Assembly (NCBI GenBank): GCA_018267915.1
Contig: JAFDXN010000033.1
Location: forward strand, 62,001 to 126,000
Direction: 5' to 3'
DNA from: Bacteroidota bacterium
GTDB lineage: Bacteria > Bacteroidota > Bacteroidia > Chitinophagales > Chitinophagaceae
Length of the DNA stretch: 64,000 bases
Positions 18,321 through 26,462 of the stretch are shown here, in pieces. The notes beneath the pieces were generated by a model. The model saw nothing but the letters and a program-made list of their open reading frames with translations. It searched no databases and was not told where the DNA came from. The position numbers and the translations under genes are program-made. The first letter of the stretch is position 1, and each line of letters opens with the position of its first letter.

Positions 18321-18884
18321 ATGTCAAAAATCATCATTCTCTCAGCAAGCGTAAGGCTGAACAGGAACAGTCACCGGGTTGCACTTTTTTTCAGCAAGTA
18401 TATAACAGGACACCAACTTGCCGAGGTGGAAATACTAGACCTTAACGAGTACAAGTTCCCCATTTTTGAAGAGCGGCTGCGTTTCATGAAAGACCCGCCT
18501 GCCATACTGGTAGCATTATCGGAGAAGATAAAAGCAGCCGATGGTGTACTGATCGTGACACCCGAGTATAACGGCGGCTATCCGGCGGCGCTGAAAAACT
18601 TCGTGGACCTACTATACTCAGAATGGAGAAGAAAGCCGGTGGCGCTGGCTACTGTTTCCGATGGCATGTTTGGTGGTGCCCAAGTTACTACATCATTTGT
18701 CTTTTCAATGTGGAAAATAGGGGCGCTTGTTGTGCCGGCGATGTACCCGGTTCCTAAAGTATTGGACAATTATGATACTGATGGCAATGCAATAGATAAA
18801 CCGGCGACGGAAAAACGGGCCGGGAAATTTGTGGATGAATTGCTATGGTGGATAAATGCCACGAAGGCAATGGAACAAAGTTGA
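18321..18884 (+). CDS. NADPH-dependent FMN reductase family protein
   Basis: The 187-residue flavodoxin-like protein begins with IIILSASVRLNRNSHRVA, which provides the phosphate-binding loop for FMN, and has the TPEYNGGYPAALKNFVD block typical of the NADPH-dependent FMN reductase/azoreductase family. These enzymes pass two electrons from NAD(P)H to FMN and then to quinones, azo compounds or chromate. No signal peptide is present. It is the last gene of the plus-strand set beginning at 13831 and ends 7 bases before the convergent oxidase gene. Its physiological acceptor cannot be told from sequence. Confidence 0.88.
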   Translation: MSKIIILSASVRLNRNSHRVALFFSKYITGHQLAEVEILDLNEYKFPIFEERLRFMKDPPAILVALSEKIKAADGVLIVTPEYNGGYPAALKNFVDLLYSEWRRKPVALATVSDGMFGGAQVTTSFVFSMWKIGALVVPAMYPVPKVLDNYDTDGNAIDKPATEKRAGKFVDELLWWINATKAMEQS

Positions 18885-18891
18885 TACGCTG

Positions 18892-20688
18892 TTATTCTGT
18901 ATTGTCGGCCTGTGATACGAAGTCCATATTATTTTTGCTGCCAGCTTTGTATTCATAAGGCCATCTATGCACTTCCGGGATATCACCCGGCCAGTTACCA
19001 TGAGGCGGCACAATTGTCGTGGTCCATTCAAGCGTGGTTGCCTGCCATGGATTTTTTGTCTTCACTCGTCTTCCGTTCCAAATACTCATGAAAAAGTTGC
19101 CGACGAACAACAGTTGTCCGAGGAAAACGATGATCGCCACTATGCTGATGAAGGCGTTGACGCCCTGAAATTGCTTAAAACTCTCCCAGGTAGAAAAATC
19201 ATAGTAACGACGCGGCATACCCGCCACACCTTCGTAGTGCATGGGCCAGAAGATGAGATAGGCACCAATAAAGGTGATGAAGAAGTGAATATGCCCGACT
19301 ATGGAATTCATATATCGGCCAAACATCTTGGGATACCAGTGGTATATACCTGCAAACATGCCAAAGAAAGCAGAAACCCCCATTACCAGGTGAAAGTGAG
19401 CTATGACAAAATAGGTGTCATGCACATGTATGTCAATAGCCGAGTTGCCAAGGAAAATGCCTGTCAACCCCCCGGAAATAAATGTGGACACAAAACCAAT
19501 GGCAAACAGCATCTGAGGTGTAAAATGGATATTGCCCCGCCAAAGGGTGGTGAGCCAGTTGAACACCTTTATAGCCGAGGGCACCGCTATGAACAATGTA
19601 AACAAAACAAAAACGGAACCCAGGAAAGGGCTCATGCCGGATACGAACATATGATGTGCCCAGACGAGGAACGATAGAAACAGTATCGAGGCCATTGAAA
19701 TAATCATGGCCTGGTACCCAAAGACGGGCTTACGGCTGTAGACAGCAAGGATGTCGCTGGTGATGCCCATACCCGGGAAAATAACAATATAAACCTCCGG
19801 ATGGCCCAGAAACCAGAACAGGTGCTGATACAATAATGAGGAACCGCCGAGATGCGGCAAAGCTTTTCCACCGATAAAAATTTCGGATAAGAAAAAGCTG
19901 GTGCCGAAATTCCTATCAAATATCAGTAACACAAAAGAGGACAAGAGCACCGGGAAAGCAAATGTGCTGAGAATAGCAGTGAATAGCAACGCCCAGATAG
20001 TGAGCGGCAGCCTATCCATACTCATACCCTTCGTACGCAGATTTAGAATGGTGGTAATGTAATTGATGCCGGCAAGCAATTGCGATACGATAAACAGCAG
20101 CATACCGATAAGCCAGAGGTCCATGCCCCTACCCGATCCAACGGAGGCCTCACGCAAGGCGCTTAGTGGCGGATACGCAGTCCAGCCATCGCCTGAAGGG
20201 CCAGTCTGGACGAAAAGCGACGATAGCATCACAATACTAGCTGAAAAGAAAAACCAGTAGGACAGCATATTGATGAAAGGAGAAGCCATGTCGCGGGCGC
20301 CAACCATGAGGGGAATAAGCAAATTGCTAAATGTGCCACTGAGGCCTGCTGTCAATACAAAAAAAATGAGGATTGTACCGTGCATGGTAATGAGGGCATA
20401 ATAGAACTCAGGAGTGATCCTTCCGCCCTTGCCCCAGGATCCCAACACCATTTCAATGAAGCGGAAGCTTCTGTCCGGAAAACCGAGTTGCAGCCTGAAT
20501 ATCACGGAAAAAAAAGCACCTATGATCGCCCAGATAATTCCGGTAACGAGGTATTGCTTTGAAATGATCTTATGGTCCTGGCTGAATATGTATTTCCATA
20601 AGAAATGTAGCTCGGATTCTGTGTGGACAGGTGCTGCCATAGCAATATTACCCGATTCATGCTCGTGTGCGGTGATCTCATTCTGCAT
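18892..20688 (-). CDS. ctaD: Cytochrome c oxidase subunit I
   Basis: The 598-residue membrane protein is the heme-copper catalytic subunit that reduces oxygen to water and pumps protons. Visible motifs are the low-spin heme His in TMHGTILIFF, the CuB ligand and His-Tyr crosslink region in GHPEVYIVIFPG, the CuB His pair in WAHHMF, and the heme ligands in HDTYFVIAHFHLVMG. The C-terminus has TTLEWTT and PHGNWPGD, as in CtaD-type subunits. The ATG at 20688 (MQNEI) is preferred to an in-frame TTG at 20730. No subunit II, III or assembly gene is adjacent, so this is an isolated copy; a cytochrome c lipoprotein is transcribed divergently from it. Confidence 0.93.
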   Translation of the reverse strand: MQNEITAHEHESGNIAMAAPVHTESELHFLWKYIFSQDHKIISKQYLVTGIIWAIIGAFFSVIFRLQLGFPDRSFRFIEMVLGSWGKGGRITPEFYYALITMHGTILIFFVLTAGLSGTFSNLLIPLMVGARDMASPFINMLSYWFFFSASIVMLSSLFVQTGPSGDGWTAYPPLSALREASVGSGRGMDLWLIGMLLFIVSQLLAGINYITTILNLRTKGMSMDRLPLTIWALLFTAILSTFAFPVLLSSFVLLIFDRNFGTSFFLSEIFIGGKALPHLGGSSLLYQHLFWFLGHPEVYIVIFPGMGITSDILAVYSRKPVFGYQAMIISMASILFLSFLVWAHHMFVSGMSPFLGSVFVLFTLFIAVPSAIKVFNWLTTLWRGNIHFTPQMLFAIGFVSTFISGGLTGIFLGNSAIDIHVHDTYFVIAHFHLVMGVSAFFGMFAGIYHWYPKMFGRYMNSIVGHIHFFITFIGAYLIFWPMHYEGVAGMPRRYYDFSTWESFKQFQGVNAFISIVAIIVFLGQLLFVGNFFMSIWNGRRVKTKNPWQATTLEWTTTIVPPHGNWPGDIPEVHRWPYEYKAGSKNNMDFVSQADNTE

Positions 20689-20777
20689 TGTTGACGCTTC
20701 TGCTCCTTTTGCATAAAACACATGCCGCAAAGGCCGTGAGGTGAATTGCTGGCATTATTTTATAGCGGCAGTTGATC

Positions 20778-21182
20778 ATGAGAACTCCTCATAACCGTTT
20801 GAAAATCTTAAGTTGGTGCTACTTGCTGTCATTGCTGACAGCGTGCAACGAAAATTCAGCGGGCGGAAACACCCAGCAAACTTCATCTAATGTAACAAGT
20901 GATACACTACACGCAGTAAGCACGTTACCCAGAAGTGACAAAGGGAAAGAAATATTCCAGGCAAGATGTAATACATGTCACGGCATCAATGGCAACTCGC
21001 AGTACCAGGGAAACTCCCGTTATACCAAGGCGGCGGATCTGCAAATGAGCAGGCTCGACAGCATAAGTATAGTGAATACAATTAAGAACGGACGACAGGG
21101 GATGCCTAGTTTTGGCGGAGCTATTCCGGATACTGACCTGAGCCAATTAGTGATATATGTGAAGTCGCTGCAAAAGACATAA
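20778..21182 (+). CDS. Cytochrome c lipoprotein
   Basis: The 134-residue protein has a lipoprotein signal (LLSLLTAC, acylated Cys predicted) and one heme-binding CNTCH site followed by GINGNSQYQG. The distal axial Met is probably in GRQGMPSFGG. The fold matches small class I cytochromes c. The start is the ATG at 20778; an upstream in-frame TTG adds only two residues. It is divergent from cytochrome oxidase subunit I across 89 bases, so it may deliver electrons to that enzyme, anchored in the inner or outer membrane. This functional pairing is inferred from position. Confidence 0.88.
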   Translation: MRTPHNRLKILSWCYLLSLLTACNENSAGGNTQQTSSNVTSDTLHAVSTLPRSDKGKEIFQARCNTCHGINGNSQYQGNSRYTKAADLQMSRLDSISIVNTIKNGRQGMPSFGGAIPDTDLSQLVIYVKSLQKT

Positions 21183-21634
21183 GCAAGAAACAGGCGCAAA
21201 GCGAAGACAAGCAGACCTGTTAACGGGATGAAGGTGAAAATCCACCGTGTCCGCAGGTAGTAAATCATTGGGCGCGATTTCTCCTTGTCGATGCCCGACA
21301 ATTTGAATGCGAAGTGGAGTCTAAACCCGCAAATGGGGAATAACTGACTAAAGACAGGATTATCATAATAGCCTCGGCGCACAAAGCCATCGAGGGCATA
21401 TGACGTTCGAAATTCCGCAGACTGAGCCACAACACTATCGGATAGGGTTAGAAAGACGGCTGATAACAACGGTAAAATAACCTGACAAAATTGATAATGT
21501 ATGTGATTTGATAGATGTGCTTTGGCACATATAGCGTAGCTATTGCGTTCCGCACCCACGGGTGCAGATGGATTTTCTTCCTAATTGGTCTAATGGCACC
21601 ATTATGGTGTATTGTGGCCTTCAAAAGAATATCT
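21183..21634. other. Gap with a doubtful minus-strand exported ORF
   Basis: No plus-strand gene is present in these 452 bases. On the minus strand a frame is open from a GTG at 21559 through this gap and into the antisense of the cytochrome c gene, ending at 21020. Inside the gap it encodes a convincing signal-peptide-like stretch (LPLLSAVFLTLSDSVVAQS) and later a hydrophobic helix (IFTFIPLTGLLVFALRLFLA). It lacks an ATG, and its last 160 bases oppose a real gene, so it may be a decayed gene or chance. The promoter of the following SDR gene should also be here; no clear element was recognised. Confidence 0.3.
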
Positions 21635-22429
21635 ATGGCAAACAACAAATGTGTACTCATTACCGGCGGCACCAGCGGTATAGGCCTTGAACTGGCCAAA
21701 TTATTTGCAAAAGATGGTTATAAGCTGATCATAGTTGCGAGGGATATGAACGAACTCAATGCAACTCAGCAACAACTACAGAGCGAATTTGGCTGTGAAG
21801 TCACTACTGTATCGAAGGACCTGTTCAACCCCGACAATGCATTTGCTTTATACGATGAAGTAAAAGCGAAAGGCATGCAGGTGGATGTGCTGATAAATGA
21901 TGCAGGACAAGGGCAATATGGCGAATTTAAAGACACGGATATACGTCGTGAACTGGACATTATCAATCTCAACATTTGCAGCCTTGTAGTGCTCACCAAA
22001 TTATACCTGAAAGAAATGGTGTCACGTGGCGATGGCAAAATACTCAATCTTTCGTCTATCGCCAGCAAGACCCCGGGCCCATGGCAATCGGTATATCACG
22101 GTACAAAAGCTTTCGTGCAATCGTTTACAGAGGGTGTTCGTAGCGAGGTGAAAGACAAAGGCGTAACGCTTACCGCGCTTTTACCGGGAGCTACAGACAC
22201 GGACTTCTTCAACAAAGCAGAAATGCAGGAGTCAAAAATAGTGGCCGAAGGAAAGCTGGGCGATGCTGCTGAAGTGGCTAAAAAAGGGTACGATGCATTG
22301 ATGAACGGCGATGATATGGTAATTACGGGCTTTAAAAATAAGATGATGGTAGGCATGAGCAATATAATGACCGATGAGGCAGCAGCCCAACAGATGAAAA
22401 AGCAACAGGAACCCGTCAACAAGAAATAA
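21635..22429 (+). CDS. SDR family oxidoreductase
   Basis: The 264-residue protein is a classical short-chain dehydrogenase. It has the NAD(P) loop ITGGTSGIGLELA, the structural NDAG block (LINDAGQGQYG), catalytic Ser in LNLSSIASKTPG and the YxxxK pair in YHGTKAFVQ. The start at ATG 21635 (MANNKC) puts the Rossmann strand at the N-terminus; an open frame continues upstream to 21515 but is not protein-like. The C-terminal region (MSNIMTDEAAAQQM) is longer than the catalytic core needs and is charged. Substrate is unknown. It lies 104 bases before glgX on the same strand but is not obviously part of that pathway. Confidence 0.9.
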   Translation: MANNKCVLITGGTSGIGLELAKLFAKDGYKLIIVARDMNELNATQQQLQSEFGCEVTTVSKDLFNPDNAFALYDEVKAKGMQVDVLINDAGQGQYGEFKDTDIRRELDIINLNICSLVVLTKLYLKEMVSRGDGKILNLSSIASKTPGPWQSVYHGTKAFVQSFTEGVRSEVKDKGVTLTALLPGATDTDFFNKAEMQESKIVAEGKLGDAAEVAKKGYDALMNGDDMVITGFKNKMMVGMSNIMTDEAAAQQMKKQQEPVNKK

Positions 22430-22533
22430 TAAGTGTCGAACCCGGCGATCGTATCCAATCTGAAGCTGTACTTATACCTGTAAATCATATCCTTCGGTGG
22501 CATACTTATTAAAGGCGGTTGTAAACAAATTGC

Positions 22534-24648
22534 ATGGAGCATAAAATGTATCCCGGTAATCCCTTTCCGCTGGGCGCCACATGGGATGGCGAAGGTGTGA
22601 ACTTTGCCATATATACTGAAAACGCAACTGAAGTCGAGCTATATCTATTTAATGGCCCCAAAGGTGGGGAGTATGAAAAATATACGCTTACAGAACATAC
22701 CGGGTATATAAGGCATGCCTATATACCCGGTATAAAGCCAGGTCAACTGTACGCGTATCGTGTGCACGGACCTTTTGAACCGCAAAACGGGCACAGGTTT
22801 AACCCTAATAAATTGTTACTAGACCCTTATGCGAAAGCCATAGCGGGTCATATTAGCTGGTGCCCTGCGCTGTACGCTTATGAACAAGGTAAGGATGACC
22901 TTACTTATAGCAAAGAGGACAGTGCGAGTTGTATGCCTCGCTGCGTAGTTATTGATCCCACATTCGCATGGGAGGGGGATAAGGCCCCTAAGATACCCTG
23001 GCATAAGACAGTAATTTATGAAACGCACGTAAAGGGTTTTTCAAAACTGAATCAGAAGATCCCCGAGGAAATACGCGGAACCTACGCTGCGTTGGCACAC
23101 CCTGAAACGATAAGGTATTTACAGGAGCTGGGTATTACCGCCGTAGAGCTAATGCCGGTCCACTACTTCGCCAATGACCAACACCTTGTAGAAAAAGGCT
23201 TATCGAACTATTGGGGCTACAGCACGATCAATTACTTCGCGCCAACCAACCATTACTCTGTAAACGGGACTTCCCATGGTACTGTAAACGAATTTAAAAA
23301 CATGGTAAAGGAACTACACAAAGCCGGTATCGAGGTGATACTGGACGTGGTTTACAACCATACGGCTGAAGGCAACCAGATGGGCCCTACTCTATCCTAC
23401 AAAGGCATCGATAACAGCGTGTACTACCGGCTGGCCGAAGACAAGCGATATTATATGGACTATACCGGCACCGGCAATACGCTGAACGTCAGGTTGCCGG
23501 CGGTACTCAGGCTCATCATGGACAGCCTGAGATACTGGGTACAGGAAATGCACGTGGACGGTTTCAGGTTTGACCTGGCCGCTACGCTTGCAAGAGAGTT
23601 TCACGAGGTAGACCGCCTGAGCGCATTTCTCGATGTTATTTACCAAGACCCTGTCATATCCCAGGTCAAGCTCATTGCCGAGCCCTGGGATGTGGGCGAA
23701 GGCGGCTACCAGGTAGGCAACTTCCCCCCGGGATGGTCGGAATGGAACGGCAAGTATCGCGATTGCATGCGCGACTTCTGGCGGGGCGCAGATAGCATGC
23801 TGGGCGAATTTGCCGAGCGGCTTACGGGAAGCTCAGACCTTTACAAGGATGATTCCAGGAAACCTACTGCCAGCATCAACTTCATCACGGCCCATGACGG
23901 ATTTACGTTGGCAGACCTAGTTTCCTATAATGAGAAGCACAATGATGCAAATGGTGAGAATAACAACGACGGAGAAAGCAATAACAGGTCGTGGAACTGT
24001 GGCGCGGAAGGACCAACCGACAATCCTGACATAATTGAATTAAGACACAGACAGCAAAGGAATTTCCTGACCACCCTGTTTCTCTCGCAAGGTGTGCCAA
24101 TGTTGGTAGCAGGCGACGAAATAGGTAAAACCCAGCAAGGTAATAACAATGCCTATTGCCAGGATAATGAGATATCATGGCTGCATTGGGATGAGGCCGA
24201 TACAGATCTGCTCGAATTTACCAAGAAGCTAACTGCGCTTTTTGCACAGCATCCTGTTTTCAGGCACAAAGGCTGGTTCCAGGGACAAACGATACGCGGC
24301 ACTAAAACTGAAGATATCGCCTGGTTCAAGCCCCAGGGCAACAAGATGACGGAGGAAGACTGGACAAACGGCTTTGCCAAGTCGCTGGCGGTTTACCTGA
24401 ACGGGAAAGGCATCAAATCGCCGGACGCGGAGGGCAACAAAGTAGTCGACGACAATTTTTACCTCGTATTCAACGCATATGATGATCAACTGGATTTCAT
24501 ATTGCCGCCGGAACGGTATGGTAAGCAATGGATCAAAATAATAGATACTGCCGACCCCAAAAACACAGAACAAGCAACATACAAGGCCGGCAATAAGATA
24601 AATGTAACAGGCAGGTCGGTAGTTGTTTTGCTTAATAAGCAGGTATGA
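22534..24648 (+). CDS. glgX: Glycogen debranching enzyme GlgX
   Basis: The 704-residue protein is a GH13 isoamylase-type debranching enzyme that hydrolyses alpha-1,6 branches of glycogen. An N-terminal CBM48-like domain (GATWDGEGVNFAIYTENA) precedes the barrel. Catalytic residues are the nucleophile Asp in DGFRFDLA, the acid/base Glu in LIAEPWDVGEGGYQVG, and the transition-state Asp in ITAHDGFTLADLVSYN. Length fits GlgX. Its stop overlaps the treZ start as ATGA. Debranched chains would be the substrates of the TreY and TreZ enzymes encoded immediately downstream, the glgX-treZ-treY order found in many bacteria. Confidence 0.93.
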   Translation: MEHKMYPGNPFPLGATWDGEGVNFAIYTENATEVELYLFNGPKGGEYEKYTLTEHTGYIRHAYIPGIKPGQLYAYRVHGPFEPQNGHRFNPNKLLLDPYAKAIAGHISWCPALYAYEQGKDDLTYSKEDSASCMPRCVVIDPTFAWEGDKAPKIPWHKTVIYETHVKGFSKLNQKIPEEIRGTYAALAHPETIRYLQELGITAVELMPVHYFANDQHLVEKGLSNYWGYSTINYFAPTNHYSVNGTSHGTVNEFKNMVKELHKAGIEVILDVVYNHTAEGNQMGPTLSYKGIDNSVYYRLAEDKRYYMDYTGTGNTLNVRLPAVLRLIMDSLRYWVQEMHVDGFRFDLAATLAREFHEVDRLSAFLDVIYQDPVISQVKLIAEPWDVGEGGYQVGNFPPGWSEWNGKYRDCMRDFWRGADSMLGEFAERLTGSSDLYKDDSRKPTASINFITAHDGFTLADLVSYNEKHNDANGENNNDGESNNRSWNCGAEGPTDNPDIIELRHRQQRNFLTTLFLSQGVPMLVAGDEIGKTQQGNNNAYCQDNEISWLHWDEADTDLLEFTKKLTALFAQHPVFRHKGWFQGQTIRGTKTEDIAWFKPQGNKMTEEDWTNGFAKSLAVYLNGKGIKSPDAEGNKVVDDNFYLVFNAYDDQLDFILPPERYGKQWIKIIDTADPKNTEQATYKAGNKINVTGRSVVVLLNKQV

Positions 24649-26462
24649 AGCAGATAGATGTAAAACAGAGGGGGATAGGAGTGACGTATATAGACGGCAT
24701 GGCCGATATACGTCTATGGGCTCCGAAGTTAAATGAAGTAAGTATACAGTTCCCTGAAACCGGCAGGACCATCGCCATGGAATCGAAAGGCTATGGGTAC
24801 TGGCAGGCAAGGGCTAAGGTTGCAAATGATGAACAGTATTGCTTCATAGTGGATGATAAGAAAATTCCGGACCCTGCATCTTTATATCAGCCCGATGGCG
24901 TGCACGGAGCGTCAATGGTATTTGACGTTAACGCATGTGAATGGACGGACGGGACGTGGCGCAATATTCCATTGAACGACTACATCTTTTATGAGCTGCA
25001 CACCGGCACCTTCACATCCGAAGGCACGTTTGAAGCAATAGAGCAAAAACTGGATTACTTAAAAGAGCTTGGGATCACGGCAGTAGAAATAATGCCGGTT
25101 GCACAGTTTCCGGGAACCCGCAACTGGGGCTATGACGGGGTCTTTCCTTTCGCTGTGCAGAATTCGTATGGTGGTCCCGCTGCTTTACAAAAACTGGTAG
25201 ACAAATGTCATGAGAAGGGTTTAGCCGTGGTACTGGATGTAGTTTACAATCACCTCGGCCCGGAGGGTAATTACCTTGACACCTTTGGTTACTATTTCAC
25301 AGATAAGTATAAGACACCCTGGGGAGCAGCCATTAATTATGACGATGCCTGGTGCGACGGGGTCAGAACATATTTTATAGAAAATGCGCTGACGTGGTTG
25401 CGGGATTTTCATATTGATGCACTAAGACTTGATGCAGTGCATGCAATAAAGGACTTTAGCCCCAAACATATTTTGCAGGAACTTCGGGAGCACGTCGATG
25501 AATTAATGCACGTAACAGGCCGAAGACACTACCTGATAGTGGAATGCGACCTTAATGACACACGATTCATTGACAGCACGACGAAAGGCGGGTATGGCAT
25601 GGATGCACAATGGTCGGATGAATTCCATCACGCGTTGCGCGTAACAGCAGGGCAAAGCAAACAAGGCTATTATGAGGACTTTGATGGTATAGATCATCTT
25701 GCGAAAGCTTATACAGATACCTACGTGTACGATGGTATCTATTCGCCGCACCGGCTCAAAACTTTTGGCAGCAAAGTAACGGATCATCCGGGCGCGCAGT
25801 TCGTTGTCTTTTCGCAAAATCACGACCAGGTGGGCAACAGAATGCTTGGGGAACGCACAAGCAGCCTGGTTAGTTTTGAAATGCTAAAACTTCTCGCAGG
25901 TGCAGTTATCGTCAGCCCATACCTGCCGCTACTTTTCATGGGAGAGGAATGGGGAGCCAGCAGTCCTTTCCAGTATTTTATCAGCCATACGGACCCTGAA
26001 CTCGTAGAAGCCGTAAGAAAAGGAAGAAAAGCAGAGTTCGCATCATTCCACATAGAGGGAGAAGTACCCGATCCGCAAGCGGAGGACACATACAATAACT
26101 GTAAGCTGCAATGGGCGCAAACAGCAGAAGCGCCATACAAAGCTTTGCTGCAATTCTATACCAACCTGCTCCGTCTTAGAAAAAGCGAGCCTGCATTACA
26201 TGAACTGGACCGAAAGAAAACACTGGTTGAGGTACATGCTGCGCAAAATGTGCTGACAGTCCACAGGGGACACGCCGAAAGGCCTTTGACCTGCTATATG
26301 AATTTCTCTAAACAAGAACAGGAACTTGGGGTGAACGTGGGCATTGGGCTGGAAAAGATATTTGACTCTACGGGCACTGGAACTGAAGAAAACGTTACCA
26401 CAAATACGTCGATAAAACTACAACCTGAATCTATACAAATATATCTCAACAAAAATGTTTGA
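24645..26462 (+). CDS. treZ: Malto-oligosyltrehalose trehalohydrolase TreZ
   Basis: The 605-residue GH13 enzyme releases free trehalose from maltooligosyl-trehalose made by TreY. An N-terminal CBM48-like domain (ADIRLWAPKLNEVSIQF) is followed by the barrel with nucleophile Asp in ALRLDAVHAI, acid/base Glu in LIVECDLND, and Asp in FSQNHDQVGNR. The pattern GYDGVFPFAVQNSYGGP is characteristic of TreZ. The gene overlaps glgX by 4 bases and treY-malQ by 8 bases, so the three are translationally coupled. Length is normal for the family and no catalytic residue is missing. Confidence 0.94.
   Translation: MKQIDVKQRGIGVTYIDGMADIRLWAPKLNEVSIQFPETGRTIAMESKGYGYWQARAKVANDEQYCFIVDDKKIPDPASLYQPDGVHGASMVFDVNACEWTDGTWRNIPLNDYIFYELHTGTFTSEGTFEAIEQKLDYLKELGITAVEIMPVAQFPGTRNWGYDGVFPFAVQNSYGGPAALQKLVDKCHEKGLAVVLDVVYNHLGPEGNYLDTFGYYFTDKYKTPWGAAINYDDAWCDGVRTYFIENALTWLRDFHIDALRLDAVHAIKDFSPKHILQELREHVDELMHVTGRRHYLIVECDLNDTRFIDSTTKGGYGMDAQWSDEFHHALRVTAGQSKQGYYEDFDGIDHLAKAYTDTYVYDGIYSPHRLKTFGSKVTDHPGAQFVVFSQNHDQVGNRMLGERTSSLVSFEMLKLLAGAVIVSPYLPLLFMGEEWGASSPFQYFISHTDPELVEAVRKGRKAEFASFHIEGEVPDPQAEDTYNNCKLQWAQTAEAPYKALLQFYTNLLRLRKSEPALHELDRKKTLVEVHAAQNVLTVHRGHAERPLTCYMNFSKQEQELGVNVGIGLEKIFDSTGTGTEENVTTNTSIKLQPESIQIYLNKNV

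Noticed and set aside
18967..19677. Plus-strand open frame of 236 codons opposite cytochrome oxidase subunit I
   Set aside because: The minus strand encodes all heme and copper ligands; the plus frame has low-complexity, uncharacteristic sequence.
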